Assembly (NCBI RefSeq): GCF_011008565.1
Contig: NZ_JAAIWK010000005.1
Location: forward strand, 1-64,000
Length of the DNA: 64,000 bases
Source: Heyndrickxia ginsengihumi
GTDB taxonomy: Bacteria; Bacillota; Bacilli; Bacillales; Bacillaceae_C
Direction of reading: 5' to 3'
Made by a program: the position numbers and the translations under genes
Notes under the pieces: model-generated
What the model was told of the DNA's origin: nothing
Seen by the model: the letters and a program-made list of their open reading frames with translations, nothing else
Databases searched by the model: none
Shown: piece by piece, positions 17,162 to 26,065 of the stretch
Layout of the letters: the number at the start of each line of letters is the position of its first letter
Numbering within the stretch: the stretch's first letter is position 1

Positions 17162-18550
17162 ATGAAGAACTCAGTTGAGCAAGCGAATTTGAATGTTGAA
17201 TCCGTCAAAGTGAAAAAAGGCTTACTGCCACGTGTACCAACTTTGTCATGGACTGCCTTGCTTTTTTTATGGCTTATCTTTGCCATGAATGCAACTAGTA
17301 GGGAGATTATGAATCGGGTAATGCCGGCAATTATTGATGAATATCACCTTTCAGCTGATGTTGTTGGTGTAATTGTTTCTGTCATTATGGTAGCTACCGG
17401 AGCATTATCTATTTGGGGGGCAGCATGGTCAGATAAAAGGGGCCAAGGATGGGCGCGAAAATATAGCGGAGTTTGGATGGCGTTGGGTTATACTGTCTTT
17501 TCTATCCTTACAGGCGTTCCAGCATTGACTTCCTTTGTTGCCGGTTTTGTTATTTTTCAAATTATCAAAAATGCCTTTGGTGGAATTGGAGAATCTATTG
17601 AGGTTACGACGGTTTCAGAATGGTGGCCAAAAGAAAGAAGGGGATTTGCCCTTGGTGCTCACCATTCAGCTTATCCATGGGGGACTTTACTCAGCGGACT
17701 ATTAATATCAGTCATTCTTGTCAGTACGCATGGCAATTGGCGGATGCCGTTTTTAATTGTACCACTATTAATTATTCCAATATATATCGGTTATTGGATG
17801 TTCTCTAATCCGAGAAATTTCAAAAAATATGAGCGAGAAGCTAAAAATATGAATTTAACTCCGTCGCTTGATTCAGGTGAAGTGCACGGACATAAAAAAG
17901 GTGCCATTTTAGAATCTCTAAAAAACCCCAATGTTTTAGTAGGCACAATATGTGTACTTTTAGCAGAGGCAGCGTTTACTGGACTTAATTTCTGGTTAGC
18001 TCCTTATCTTGCCTTTGTAGGGAATTTTGATTATGCGGCAGCTGCTGGCTGGTCTGTTATTTTTACGATTACTGGCGGAATCGGCCAAATCTTTTGGGGG
18101 AGCATATCTGATGTAATCGGCCGTAAGAGAACAATGATGATTGCCTTCGCCTGGCTAACGATCGCACTAGTACTTTTTCAATTTAGTGCCAATAGTATAC
18201 TTGTTTTGATTGCGGTTCAATTATTTGCGGGCTGTTGTACAAATGCAATCTTCCCTGTCATTTTCTCGCTAGTTACAGACTCTGCGAAGGAAGGGTACAC
18301 TGGTACAGCGATGGGAATTGCTGAAACAGGTATGTATATCGGAGGCGCCTCACCTGTCGTTTTAGGAATTTTCATTAATGCTGGTGGCGGCTGGAATGCG
18401 CAAGGTGGTTATATTACGGGGCTATACTTCCTTTCTAGTTGCATGATCGTAGCTTTTATTTTAACAATCCTCTGCACAAGGGAGACTGTAGGCAAAAAAC
18501 GCGGGAAGGATTGGGCGCTTGTCAGTAAAAAATCTTGTGGGATTGAGTAA
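17162..18550 (+). CDS. MFS transporter 1 of the hydroxy/keto-acid cluster
   Basis: This 462-residue major facilitator protein has about 12 hydrophobic helices. After helix 2 it carries WGAAWSDKRGQGWARKYSG, a version of the loop 2-3 signature. The repeat in the second half is GSISDVIGRKRT, a typical D-x-x-G-R-K-R motif. It begins ATG 17162 after AAGGGGGATATGA, 36 bp after the hydrolase gene. It is not obviously related in sequence to the second MFS protein of the cluster, so the two may take different substrates or work in uptake and efflux. The substrate is presumably a small organic acid by context. Confidence 0.82.
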   Translation: MKNSVEQANLNVESVKVKKGLLPRVPTLSWTALLFLWLIFAMNATSREIMNRVMPAIIDEYHLSADVVGVIVSVIMVATGALSIWGAAWSDKRGQGWARKYSGVWMALGYTVFSILTGVPALTSFVAGFVIFQIIKNAFGGIGESIEVTTVSEWWPKERRGFALGAHHSAYPWGTLLSGLLISVILVSTHGNWRMPFLIVPLLIIPIYIGYWMFSNPRNFKKYEREAKNMNLTPSLDSGEVHGHKKGAILESLKNPNVLVGTICVLLAEAAFTGLNFWLAPYLAFVGNFDYAAAAGWSVIFTITGGIGQIFWGSISDVIGRKRTMMIAFAWLTIALVLFQFSANSILVLIAVQLFAGCCTNAIFPVIFSLVTDSAKEGYTGTAMGIAETGMYIGGASPVVLGIFINAGGGWNAQGGYITGLYFLSSCMIVAFILTILCTRETVGKKRGKDWALVSKKSCGIE

Positions 18551-18684
18551 TGAGTTGAACATACACTAATAATTTTTGGAATATTTTTTATTTTTTAAAA
18601 CATCAACTAAAAAGAACTTGTAATACTCCTTTTTAAAATTTGGTAGGCATTAACTCAAACTTTATTAAAGAGGTGAATGCTGCA

Positions 18685-19974
18685 ATGAAGAAAAGAAGTA
18701 ATGTAAGATGGGGTGTATTTACTTTAGTTTTTCTAGCAACAGCAATCAACTATTTAGATCGTTCTAATATGAGTGTTGCAGGACCAACGATGATGGGAGA
18801 TTTGCATTTATCAAAAGTCGAATTTGGGGTATTAAGTTCAGCCTTCTTCTGGTCTTATACTTTGATGCAAATGCCAGTAGGTGCGCTTGTTGATAAACTT
18901 GGTGCCCGTTTGACCTATACAGTAGCCGTTATTTGGTGGTCGCTCGCTCAAATGGGAATTTCAGTAACTCGCTCTTTTGGGGCTTTGATCGGTATGCGGG
19001 TTCTTATGGGGATCGGCGAAGCCCCCGCCTTTCCAACTAATGCACGAATCATCGCTGATTGGTTACCATCTAAAGAAAGAGGGTTGGCAAACGGACTTTC
19101 CTCAATGGGGATGGCTGTTGGTGCAGGACTTATGACTCCGGTTGTCGCTTGGATTGTTGAAACTTTCGGCTGGGAGGTTTCCTTCATTGTAACGGGTGTT
19201 CTAGGTTTACTCTGGACTATCGCATGGTTAGTTATCTTTAAAAATAAGCCAGAAGAGAGCAATGCTTCAAAAGAAGAAATTGAATATATTAAATCGGAGC
19301 AACTTCAGGAAGAAGTGCAACTTAAGTCTGACGTTAGGTGGTACCAATTTTTGAAGAAGCGTAATGTTTGGGTTCTATTATACGGGCTATTTGCACAAGA
19401 TTATTTACTATTTTTAATCCTTACATGGCTGCCAACTTACTTAGTCGTTGCCAAACATATGACACTTATTAAAGCTGGATTTAACTCGATTCTCCCATGG
19501 GTAGTGGCTGCAATAGGCGCTATAGTTGGCGGGAAATTATCAGACTATTTGATTAAGAGAGGTTGGAGTTCTATTAATGCGAGAAGATTTGTGTTGACCG
19601 TGGGAACATTGCTTTGTGCGGTTATTATTCCAGCAGCATTTACAGAGAGTATTCCTCTAGCTTTAACTTTAATATCTATTGCTATGGGTGGAATGATGCT
19701 GGCAAACAGTAATGTATGGGCAGTGCTTGCGGACATTGCACCTAGAGATTCAATAGGCACTCTATCTGGTTTACAAAACTTTGTCGGAAATATTTCAGGA
19801 TGGATCGCACCAATTATAACAGGTTACTTAGCTGATCGGCTTCACAACTTTATACTGGCATTAGTTATTGCTGGAATTATTGCTATTGTAGGTGCTATTG
19901 GATATGCGTTTTTCTTAAAAAACGACGATGAAAATAAGAATGACACCTTAATAACTGATAGATTTGCAAAATAA
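18685..19974 (+). CDS. MFS transporter 2, anion:cation symporter (ACS) type
   Basis: This 429-residue MFS protein has 12 predicted helices. The N-terminus (TAINYLDRSNMSVAGP) and the motif GEAPAFPTNARIIADWLPSKERG are characteristic of the ACS branch that imports hexuronates, galactonate, glucarate and related acids. ATG 18685 is preferred because AGAGGTGA lies 9 bp upstream; the frame extends further but without a ribosome site. It sits between the first MFS gene and the second CoA-transferase. It also resembles the MFS protein at 35616. Import of a hydroxylated organic anion is the likely role. Confidence 0.85.
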   Translation: MKKRSNVRWGVFTLVFLATAINYLDRSNMSVAGPTMMGDLHLSKVEFGVLSSAFFWSYTLMQMPVGALVDKLGARLTYTVAVIWWSLAQMGISVTRSFGALIGMRVLMGIGEAPAFPTNARIIADWLPSKERGLANGLSSMGMAVGAGLMTPVVAWIVETFGWEVSFIVTGVLGLLWTIAWLVIFKNKPEESNASKEEIEYIKSEQLQEEVQLKSDVRWYQFLKKRNVWVLLYGLFAQDYLLFLILTWLPTYLVVAKHMTLIKAGFNSILPWVVAAIGAIVGGKLSDYLIKRGWSSINARRFVLTVGTLLCAVIIPAAFTESIPLALTLISIAMGGMMLANSNVWAVLADIAPRDSIGTLSGLQNFVGNISGWIAPIITGYLADRLHNFILALVIAGIIAIVGAIGYAFFLKNDDENKNDTLITDRFAK

Positions 19975-20012
19975 TCTTATGAATCCTTGACTTAAAAAGG
20001 AGTGGGGCTGTT

Positions 20013-21605
20013 TTGAAAGCAAATGTTTTAAAAGCTAATCAAGTTATAGATTTAATAAAAGATGGCGATACAGTTGCAACGGTCGGCATGACATTAGTCG
20101 GTGCATCTGAGTCTATTTTAAAAGCTATTGAAAATAGTTTTTTACAAACGGGTCACCCTCATCATTTGACATTAGTTCATTCGGCTGGGCAAAGTGACAG
20201 AAAAAATGGTATTCAGCATTTTGCCCATGAGGGGCTAGTGAAAAGGATAATCGGTTCCCATTGGGGGCTTCAACCGAAATGGATGGAACTAATCGCTCAT
20301 GATAAAGTGGAAGCCTATTGTTTGCCCCAAGGTCAGATTGCTCAACTATATCGTTCAATGGCATGCGGACTTCCAGGGAAAATGAGTAAGGTTGGGTTAG
20401 GAACATTTGTCGATCCGCGCATTGAGGGCGGCAAGATGAATAAAAGAACAAAACAATTGGAAGACCTTACTGAAATTATTGAATATGGAAATGAAGAGTA
20501 TATGTTTTATAAGAAAATACCATTAGATATCTGTATTATAAGAGGAACAACAGCGGATGAGATGGGAAATATTTCAATGGAAGAAGAGGCAATGAAGCTG
20601 GAGGTACTTCCTGCTGTGCTTGCAACAAAAAGATTCGGCGGAAAAGTGATTGTACAAGTAAAACGATTAGCTGAAACAGGGACGATCGATCCAAAGACGG
20701 TTGTTGTTCCAGGGGTTTTTGTTGATGCCATTGTCGTTTGCGATAATCCTTTAGAAGATCATCGCCAAACATCTTCATGGTTTTATGACCCTTCTTATTC
20801 TGGAAATTTAAGAGTTCCGCAAACTTCTATTAAACCTTTAGAATTAAGTATTCGAAAATTCATAGGCAGAAGGGCGATGCTTGAGATTCACAATGGAGAC
20901 GTAATCAATCTTGGAACAGGAATTCCTAATGACGTAATAGGAAATATTGCGAATGAAGAAGGGGTTTCTGACAAATTTATGATCACCGTCGAATCTGGAA
21001 TTTATGGCGGGGTTCAGGCTGGAGGGATTGATTTTGGCATCGGGCAGAATGTGTATGCCATGCTATCGCACGTTGACCAAATGGATTATTATAATGGCGC
21101 TGGTGTAGATGTTACGTTTATGGGAGCGGGGGAACTTGATAGTGAAGGTAATGTTAATGCTACTAAAATGGGAGCACGGTGTACTGGAGCAGGAGGTTTT
21201 ATAGATATTACCCAAAATGCGAAAAAGGTTGTATTTTGTGCAACCTTCAGTGCCGGCGGAGGGGAAATCAGTCTTCAAAATAATAAAGTTACCGTTGTTA
21301 GAGAGGGTTCTATTAAAAAGATGGTTTCTAAAGTTTCACAAATTTCTTTTAATGGAAATTTAGCTAGGGAAAAGGGGCAGGATGTGATTTTCATCACTGA
21401 GAGAGCAGTATTTAAATTAGTGAAGGAAGGCGTTATGTTAACTGAAATTGCTCCAGGAATTGATTTACAAAAGGATGTTTTAGATATGATGGAGTTTCAG
21501 CCCCTCATTAGTAAAGATTTAAAAGTGATGAATGAACAGTTTTTTATAGAAGGAAGTTTTGGTTTAAAAGAGCTGATGGAGAAGAATAAAATTCTTAGTA
21601 TATAG
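20013..21605 (+). CDS. Acetate/propionate-type CoA-transferase, YdiF family (paralogue 2)
   Basis: This 530-residue fused-subunit family I CoA-transferase aligns along its whole length with the protein at 14755. Shared blocks include HWGL-P near 87, VGLGTFVDPR-EGGK, IIRGT-type strands and the catalytic Glu327 in TVESGIYGG. It differs at many other positions, so it is an old duplicate and not a recent copy. It starts at TTG 20013 after AAAAGGAGTGGGG. It lies 56 bp before the thiolase gene, so it may generate acetoacetyl-CoA or a similar 3-ketoacyl-CoA for thiolysis, while the first paralogue handles another acid. This division of labour is inference. Confidence 0.86.
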   Translation: MKANVLKANQVIDLIKDGDTVATVGMTLVGASESILKAIENSFLQTGHPHHLTLVHSAGQSDRKNGIQHFAHEGLVKRIIGSHWGLQPKWMELIAHDKVEAYCLPQGQIAQLYRSMACGLPGKMSKVGLGTFVDPRIEGGKMNKRTKQLEDLTEIIEYGNEEYMFYKKIPLDICIIRGTTADEMGNISMEEEAMKLEVLPAVLATKRFGGKVIVQVKRLAETGTIDPKTVVVPGVFVDAIVVCDNPLEDHRQTSSWFYDPSYSGNLRVPQTSIKPLELSIRKFIGRRAMLEIHNGDVINLGTGIPNDVIGNIANEEGVSDKFMITVESGIYGGVQAGGIDFGIGQNVYAMLSHVDQMDYYNGAGVDVTFMGAGELDSEGNVNATKMGARCTGAGGFIDITQNAKKVVFCATFSAGGGEISLQNNKVTVVREGSIKKMVSKVSQISFNGNLAREKGQDVIFITERAVFKLVKEGVMLTEIAPGIDLQKDVLDMMEFQPLISKDLKVMNEQFFIEGSFGLKELMEKNKILSI

Positions 21606-21661
21606 GATTCTAGCGGTCTCAATTTAAAAATGAGAAAAATGAAATATGAGGAGGAGTAGAA

Positions 21662-22855
21662 ATGGGCGAGTTAAAAGAAGTAGTGCTTGTATCTGGTGCG
21701 AGAACGCCTATTGGAAAATTTGGGGGCAGTTTGAAAGATATCCACCCAACTGAACTAGCTGCCTATGCAGTAAAAGAGGCAGTACAGCGAGCGGGCATTG
21801 ACCCACAAAGCGTTGATGAACTGATTGTCGGGAATGTTGGCCAAATTGCCGAAAATGGTTTTATTGGAAGAGTCATATCGTTAAAATCAGGTTTACCAGA
21901 GGGAACAACTGCTTATTCAGTTAATAGACAATGTGGATCTGGCATGCAATCAATCGTAGATGGTATGTTAGAGATACAAACTGGAAATGCAGATATTGTA
22001 ATCGCCTGTGGGACAGAGAATATGTCCCAGCTGCCATATTACGATAAAGGCTCCCGTTTTGGCTATAAAATGGGAAACGGTGTATTAGAGGATGGATTAT
22101 TAACAATTTTAACTTGGCCAGGCGGACCATTCCATAATGGACTTACAGCAGAAAATGTGGCAGAAAGATATTGTGTTTCACGGAGAGAGCAAGATGAATT
22201 TTCATTAAGTAGCCAGGAAAAAGCCATTAATGCAATTAAAAATGGAAAATTTAGAGATGAGATTGTTCCAATAGAGCTAAAAGATAGAAAAGGAAACATA
22301 ACGGTATTTGATACAGATGAACATCCAAGAGAAGGACTGACGATTGAAAAGCTCAGTACATTAAAGCCTGTTTTTAAGGATGGCGGTTCGGTGACTGCGG
22401 CAAATTCTTCGGGCATTAATGACGGAGCGGCAGCAGTAGTCATGATGTCAAAAGACAAAGCTGTAGAGTTGGGCATCAAACCTATTCTAAGCATAAAAGG
22501 ATATGCTGTAGCAGGCAACAGCCCAGAAGTTATGGGCTATGCCCCTAAAATATCTACGGAAAAATTAGCGGAAAAATGTGAGATTGACCTTAGTGAAATT
22601 GATATTTTTGAAATTAATGAGGCATTTGCCTCGCAAGCTTACGCAGTAGTAAGAGATTTAAAGATTGATCCAAACAAAGTAAATGTCAATGGAGGAGCGA
22701 TAAGCCTAGGCCATCCAGTAGGTGCGACGGGCACTATATTAACTGTTAAATTAATGTATGAAATGGAGCGGTCCCAATTAAATAAAGGTATTGTTGCCAT
22801 GTGTATTGGTGGTGGGCAAGGAATTTCTGCACTGTTTGAAAGGTGTCAGGAGTAA
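21662..22855 (+). CDS. Acetyl-CoA C-acetyltransferase (thiolase)
   Basis: This 397-residue thiolase would cleave acetoacetyl-CoA with CoA to two acetyl-CoA, or run the reverse condensation. The catalytic residues are all visible: Cys91 in NRQCGSGMQS, His351 in SLGHPVGATG and Cys381 in MCIGGGQG, with the NEAFA motif near 320. It starts at ATG 21662 after GAGGAGTAG. It is the last gene of the run beginning with the SDR dehydrogenase and is followed by a strong terminator, which defines the operon end. Together with the dehydrogenase and CoA-transferases it completes a plausible hydroxybutyrate or acetoacetate degradation route. Confidence 0.9.
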   Translation: MGELKEVVLVSGARTPIGKFGGSLKDIHPTELAAYAVKEAVQRAGIDPQSVDELIVGNVGQIAENGFIGRVISLKSGLPEGTTAYSVNRQCGSGMQSIVDGMLEIQTGNADIVIACGTENMSQLPYYDKGSRFGYKMGNGVLEDGLLTILTWPGGPFHNGLTAENVAERYCVSRREQDEFSLSSQEKAINAIKNGKFRDEIVPIELKDRKGNITVFDTDEHPREGLTIEKLSTLKPVFKDGGSVTAANSSGINDGAAAVVMMSKDKAVELGIKPILSIKGYAVAGNSPEVMGYAPKISTEKLAEKCEIDLSEIDIFEINEAFASQAYAVVRDLKIDPNKVNVNGGAISLGHPVGATGTILTVKLMYEMERSQLNKGIVAMCIGGGQGISALFERCQE

Positions 22856-22881
22856 GAAGTCTCGAATTTCACACTCTAATT

Positions 22882-22928
22882 AAAAAGGAAAACACTTATG
22901 AAGTAATCGTAAGTGTTTTCCTTTTTTA
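22882..22928 (+). terminator. Strong intrinsic terminator after the thiolase gene
   Basis: AAAAAGGAAAACACTTA (22882-22898) pairs perfectly with TAAGTGTTTTCCTTTTT (22910-22926) around an 11-base loop, and the right arm ends in a run of T. It closes the SDR-to-thiolase operon. Confidence 0.88.
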
Positions 22929-23091
22929 GCTTTTTCACAATGATAAATACGCTGTTGATGGTGGCCCATTCACCTTTTGAAAGTATTATCTCTTATAAAT
23001 GTGGCGAAAGTGGCTTTTACTAGCAGTATTGTTCAGCAATAAATTTACAACACAACGTTATACACGGTAAATGTGCATCATAATGTAGTAC

Positions 23092-23143
23092 ACAAACTAA
23101 CTGCTAGTTTGTGATGAAACCGCATACATTGGCGTAAAGCCAA
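23092..23143 (+). promoter_or_regulatory. Inverted repeats and a good cre site before the galactitol-type PTS operon
   Basis: Three signals lie together in the 319-bp gap. Arms ACAAACTA and TAGTTTGT are separated by 5 bp (23092-23112). TGAAACCGCATACA (23115-23128) fits the cre pattern TGNAANCGNWNNCA fully. TTGGC-GTAAA-GCCAA is a short hairpin at 23129-23143. CcpA control is likely; the inverted repeats may bind the PRD regulator. Confidence 0.6.
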
Positions 23144-23174
23144 ATGATAATATTAGTAATGAGGAGGGGCGATA

Positions 23175-25220
23175 GTGGTATTAAGTATCAGAAATAAGCA
23201 AATTTTAAATGAGCTTGTGGCAAATCCGTCTATTATTAGTGTGGAATTGGAGAAAAAATTTAATCTCACACGAAGACAGCTTGGATATAGCATCAATAAA
23301 ATAAATGAATGGCTTATCACGAACAACCTTCCAATAATAGAGAGAACAAGACAGGGTTATTTTATTATTAATGAAGATATTTTTATCACAATGAATGGTG
23401 AAAGTAGGGAGATTCATCCTCATATTCTTACTGAGAAACAGCGTGTTGCTATTATTATCATGATGATTTTAAGCTTAAAAGAGGAATTATCATTAAATCA
23501 TTTTGCTTTCGAACTGGATGTAAGCAAAAATACGATTTTAAATGATTTGAAACATGTACAGGTGTATCTGCAGGAGTATGACTTAACGATTAAATACACA
23601 AGAAAAGACGGTTATGTTATTGAGGGGAAAGAATTTCAAATTCGAAAATTGCTCATTAGAATGACCTTTGAAATATTAAATTTTCATAACGGTAAAGGAC
23701 AATTAAAACAAATAACCGGAATTCAAAATGAGCAAATTAATGAATTCGTTACAAGAATTGGAAAGTTGGAAAACAAGTTAAGTCTAAAATTTACTGATGA
23801 GAAACTTGAAACGATGCCGTTTATTTTTATTTTAATCTTAAGGAGAATCAAGAAAGGAAAAATTATCCAATCAATACCGATTGATTACAAGGAGCTATCC
23901 CATACAAAGGAATATTTGGCAACGGAAGAGATTTTATTTAATCATGAAGAAATTCCCGTTTCTGAACGGATATTTATTACTTTACATCTTTTAACGACAA
24001 ATGTTTATTGGTCTGATTCTTTAATAGAAGATGATATTCCGAATTTGTTTCCAGCAATAGATAATATGCTATTGCACTTTGAGGAAAGTGCATGTATTTA
24101 CTTTCAAAATCGTGAGCAACTGTTGGATAAACTTCTTCAACATATTAAACCAGCGTATTACCGGATCAAATACCATCTTAATGACACCATTAACTTTGAA
24201 CTTTCTTTTAGCAATGAGTTTAAAGAAATCCATCATTTAGTTAAGCGTTCCATTGGCTCATTAGAAGAAATAATAGGCAACCCTATACCGGAAAGTGAAA
24301 TCACATATATTACTATGTTGATCGGGGGATGGATGAAACAACAAGGAGAAAGTATTCATACAAAAGTGAAAGCGATTGTTGTTTGCCCCCAAGGCATATC
24401 AGTTTCAAGACTCATGTTTAATGAATTAAGAGGGCTATTTCCAGAGTTTATTTTTTTAGATTCGTTGTCAGTTCGTGAATATATTGGTTATCAATTTGAA
24501 TATGACATTATCTTTTCCTCCATTTTTTTGGAGACAGATAAAAAATTAATTGTTACGAAAGCATTTTTAGATCAGGAAGAAAAAATTCGTTTAAGAAGAC
24601 AAGTGATGTTAGACCTCTATGGTTTTGTACCAAGTGAAATAGATGTTAATGGTCTAATAGAGATGATTAAGAATCATTGTATTATTCATGATGAAATCGC
24701 CTTAAAAGAAGGCTTGCAAAAATATCTTCATCGTGATGACCAGCCGGTTGTTAAAAAGAATAGATCCAAAAAAGAAACAAATTTATCCGAACTAATAAGA
24801 AAGGAGACGATCATCACAAGGAGGTCTGTTACATCATGGGAGGAAGCAATAAAAGTCGCTTCAAAGCCATTGATTCTTAATGGCTGTATTACTGAAAACT
24901 ATGTAGAAGCAATGATTAAGAATAATACGGATCCTTATATTGTGATTAGTCCAAACGTTGCTATTCCCCATGCAGTTCCAGATGACGGCGTAAAAAAGTT
25001 AGCAATGAGTTTGTTGCGCTTGGAAAATGGAGTGAAATTTGTTAAAGATCACTTCATCAATCTAGTCGTTGTTGTTGCCGCTATTGATCGGGTACAACAT
25101 TTGCGCGCGCTTACTCAACTAATGAAACTAGTTGCTAATCAAGATAAAAGAAATTCTATAATTCAATCACGATCACCATTAGAAATTTGCAATTTATTAG
25201 ATAAGTATACTTCTCAATAA
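23175..25220 (+). CDS. PRD-containing PTS-dependent transcriptional activator (MtlR/ManR type)
   Basis: This 681-residue regulator has two N-terminal helix-turn-helix regions (about 1-60 and 80-165), PRD1 (about 190-285), PRD2 (about 300-395), an EIIB-like domain with Cys404 in VCPQGIS and an EIIA-like domain with His599 in AIPHAV. Such proteins bind DNA and are tuned by phosphorylation from HPr and the cognate PTS. In PRD2 the first histidine position is kept (LLQHIKPAYYR), but the second reads TMLIGGW, with Leu near 381 where relatives, including the regulator at 52824, have His. It starts at GTG 23175 after GAGGAGGGGCG and heads the PTS operon that it should control. Confidence 0.87.
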   Translation: MVLSIRNKQILNELVANPSIISVELEKKFNLTRRQLGYSINKINEWLITNNLPIIERTRQGYFIINEDIFITMNGESREIHPHILTEKQRVAIIIMMILSLKEELSLNHFAFELDVSKNTILNDLKHVQVYLQEYDLTIKYTRKDGYVIEGKEFQIRKLLIRMTFEILNFHNGKGQLKQITGIQNEQINEFVTRIGKLENKLSLKFTDEKLETMPFIFILILRRIKKGKIIQSIPIDYKELSHTKEYLATEEILFNHEEIPVSERIFITLHLLTTNVYWSDSLIEDDIPNLFPAIDNMLLHFEESACIYFQNREQLLDKLLQHIKPAYYRIKYHLNDTINFELSFSNEFKEIHHLVKRSIGSLEEIIGNPIPESEITYITMLIGGWMKQQGESIHTKVKAIVVCPQGISVSRLMFNELRGLFPEFIFLDSLSVREYIGYQFEYDIIFSSIFLETDKKLIVTKAFLDQEEKIRLRRQVMLDLYGFVPSEIDVNGLIEMIKNHCIIHDEIALKEGLQKYLHRDDQPVVKKNRSKKETNLSELIRKETIITRRSVTSWEEAIKVASKPLILNGCITENYVEAMIKNNTDPYIVISPNVAIPHAVPDDGVKKLAMSLLRLENGVKFVKDHFINLVVVVAAIDRVQHLRALTQLMKLVANQDKRNSIIQSRSPLEICNLLDKYTSQ

Positions 25221-25244
25221 ATATTGAAAGGAGGTGAAGTAATA

Positions 25245-25697
25245 GTGCCAAAAATCATTGTTAATACTAGATTACAAGTAGGAAATTGTAAAGAAATAAT
25301 TGAGAGGCTTGGAGTACAGATGCTTGAGGCAGGTTATGTTAAAGATACTTATATCGAGGCTGTGCTGCAAAGAGAGGATATTTTGCCTACAGGGCTAAAG
25401 ACTGGACTTGTAAATGTCGCGATTCCCCATACAGATGTTACACATGTAAATGAATCTGCAATATCTATGACAACATTAAATAGACCTGTGAAATTTTATC
25501 TAATGGAAGACCCTAGTCAGGAAATAGATGTTGATATTGTCTTTCTTTTAGCGGTAAAAGAACCAGAGGAGCAAGTGCAATTATTAAAGAACTTGATTGC
25601 GATCTTTCAAAATGAAGAATTATTGGCGCAAATGAAAGACATAGAGGATGAAAACAGTTTAAATCAAGTTATTAAAGCTTCTCTTGAGTTGGTATGA
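25245..25697 (+). CDS. gatA: PTS EIIA component, galactitol/fructose family
   Basis: This 150-residue cytoplasmic phosphocarrier accepts phosphate from HPr on His62 (VNVAIPHTDVTHV) and passes it to the EIIB encoded next. The fold is the mannitol/fructose EIIA type. Start GTG 25245 is supported by AAAGGAGGTGAAG; the frame extends upstream but over the ribosome site. It lies 24 bp after the regulator and 42 bp before EIIB. Gene order A-B-C-dehydrogenase is that of galactitol PTS operons. Confidence 0.82.
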   Translation: MPKIIVNTRLQVGNCKEIIERLGVQMLEAGYVKDTYIEAVLQREDILPTGLKTGLVNVAIPHTDVTHVNESAISMTTLNRPVKFYLMEDPSQEIDVDIVFLLAVKEPEEQVQLLKNLIAIFQNEELLAQMKDIEDENSLNQVIKASLELV

Positions 25698-25739
25698 ATT
25701 TTTGCATTTTTTGAATTTTTAAATAAGGGGGAACTAATA

Positions 25740-26042
25740 TTGAAAACATTTAAAATTTTATCGGTATGTGGATCAGGAACTGTAACATCTTCTATGGTGG
25801 CACAAAAATTAAAGGAGGAAATGGAAGTGCGTGGAATTAGAGTTACAACGAATGAAGGTAAACCAACTGAAGCATTAAGCTTTGCGCAAAGCGGGGCCTA
25901 TGATCTTATTACACATACGAGCCCATTGCCAAAAGCAGATTATGGCATCCCAACAATTAGCTCAATCAGTTGTTTGACAGGGATAGGAGAGGAAGAATTT
26001 TTCGATGAAGTCGAGGCAGTACTGAGATCATTAGCAAAATAA
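25740..26042 (+). CDS. gatB: PTS EIIB component, galactitol type
   Basis: This 100-residue cytoplasmic protein has the phosphorylated cysteine Cys10 in LSVCGSGTVTSSMVA, the P-loop-like signature of GatB-type EIIB. It transfers phosphate from EIIA to the incoming polyol. It starts at TTG 25740 after AAGGGGGAAC. The length is normal for the family, and it is followed after 23 bp by the EIIC gene. Confidence 0.85.
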   Translation: MKTFKILSVCGSGTVTSSMVAQKLKEEMEVRGIRVTTNEGKPTEALSFAQSGAYDLITHTSPLPKADYGIPTISSISCLTGIGEEEFFDEVEAVLRSLAK

Positions 26043-26065
26043 AAAATTAAAAGGAGTGTACCTAT

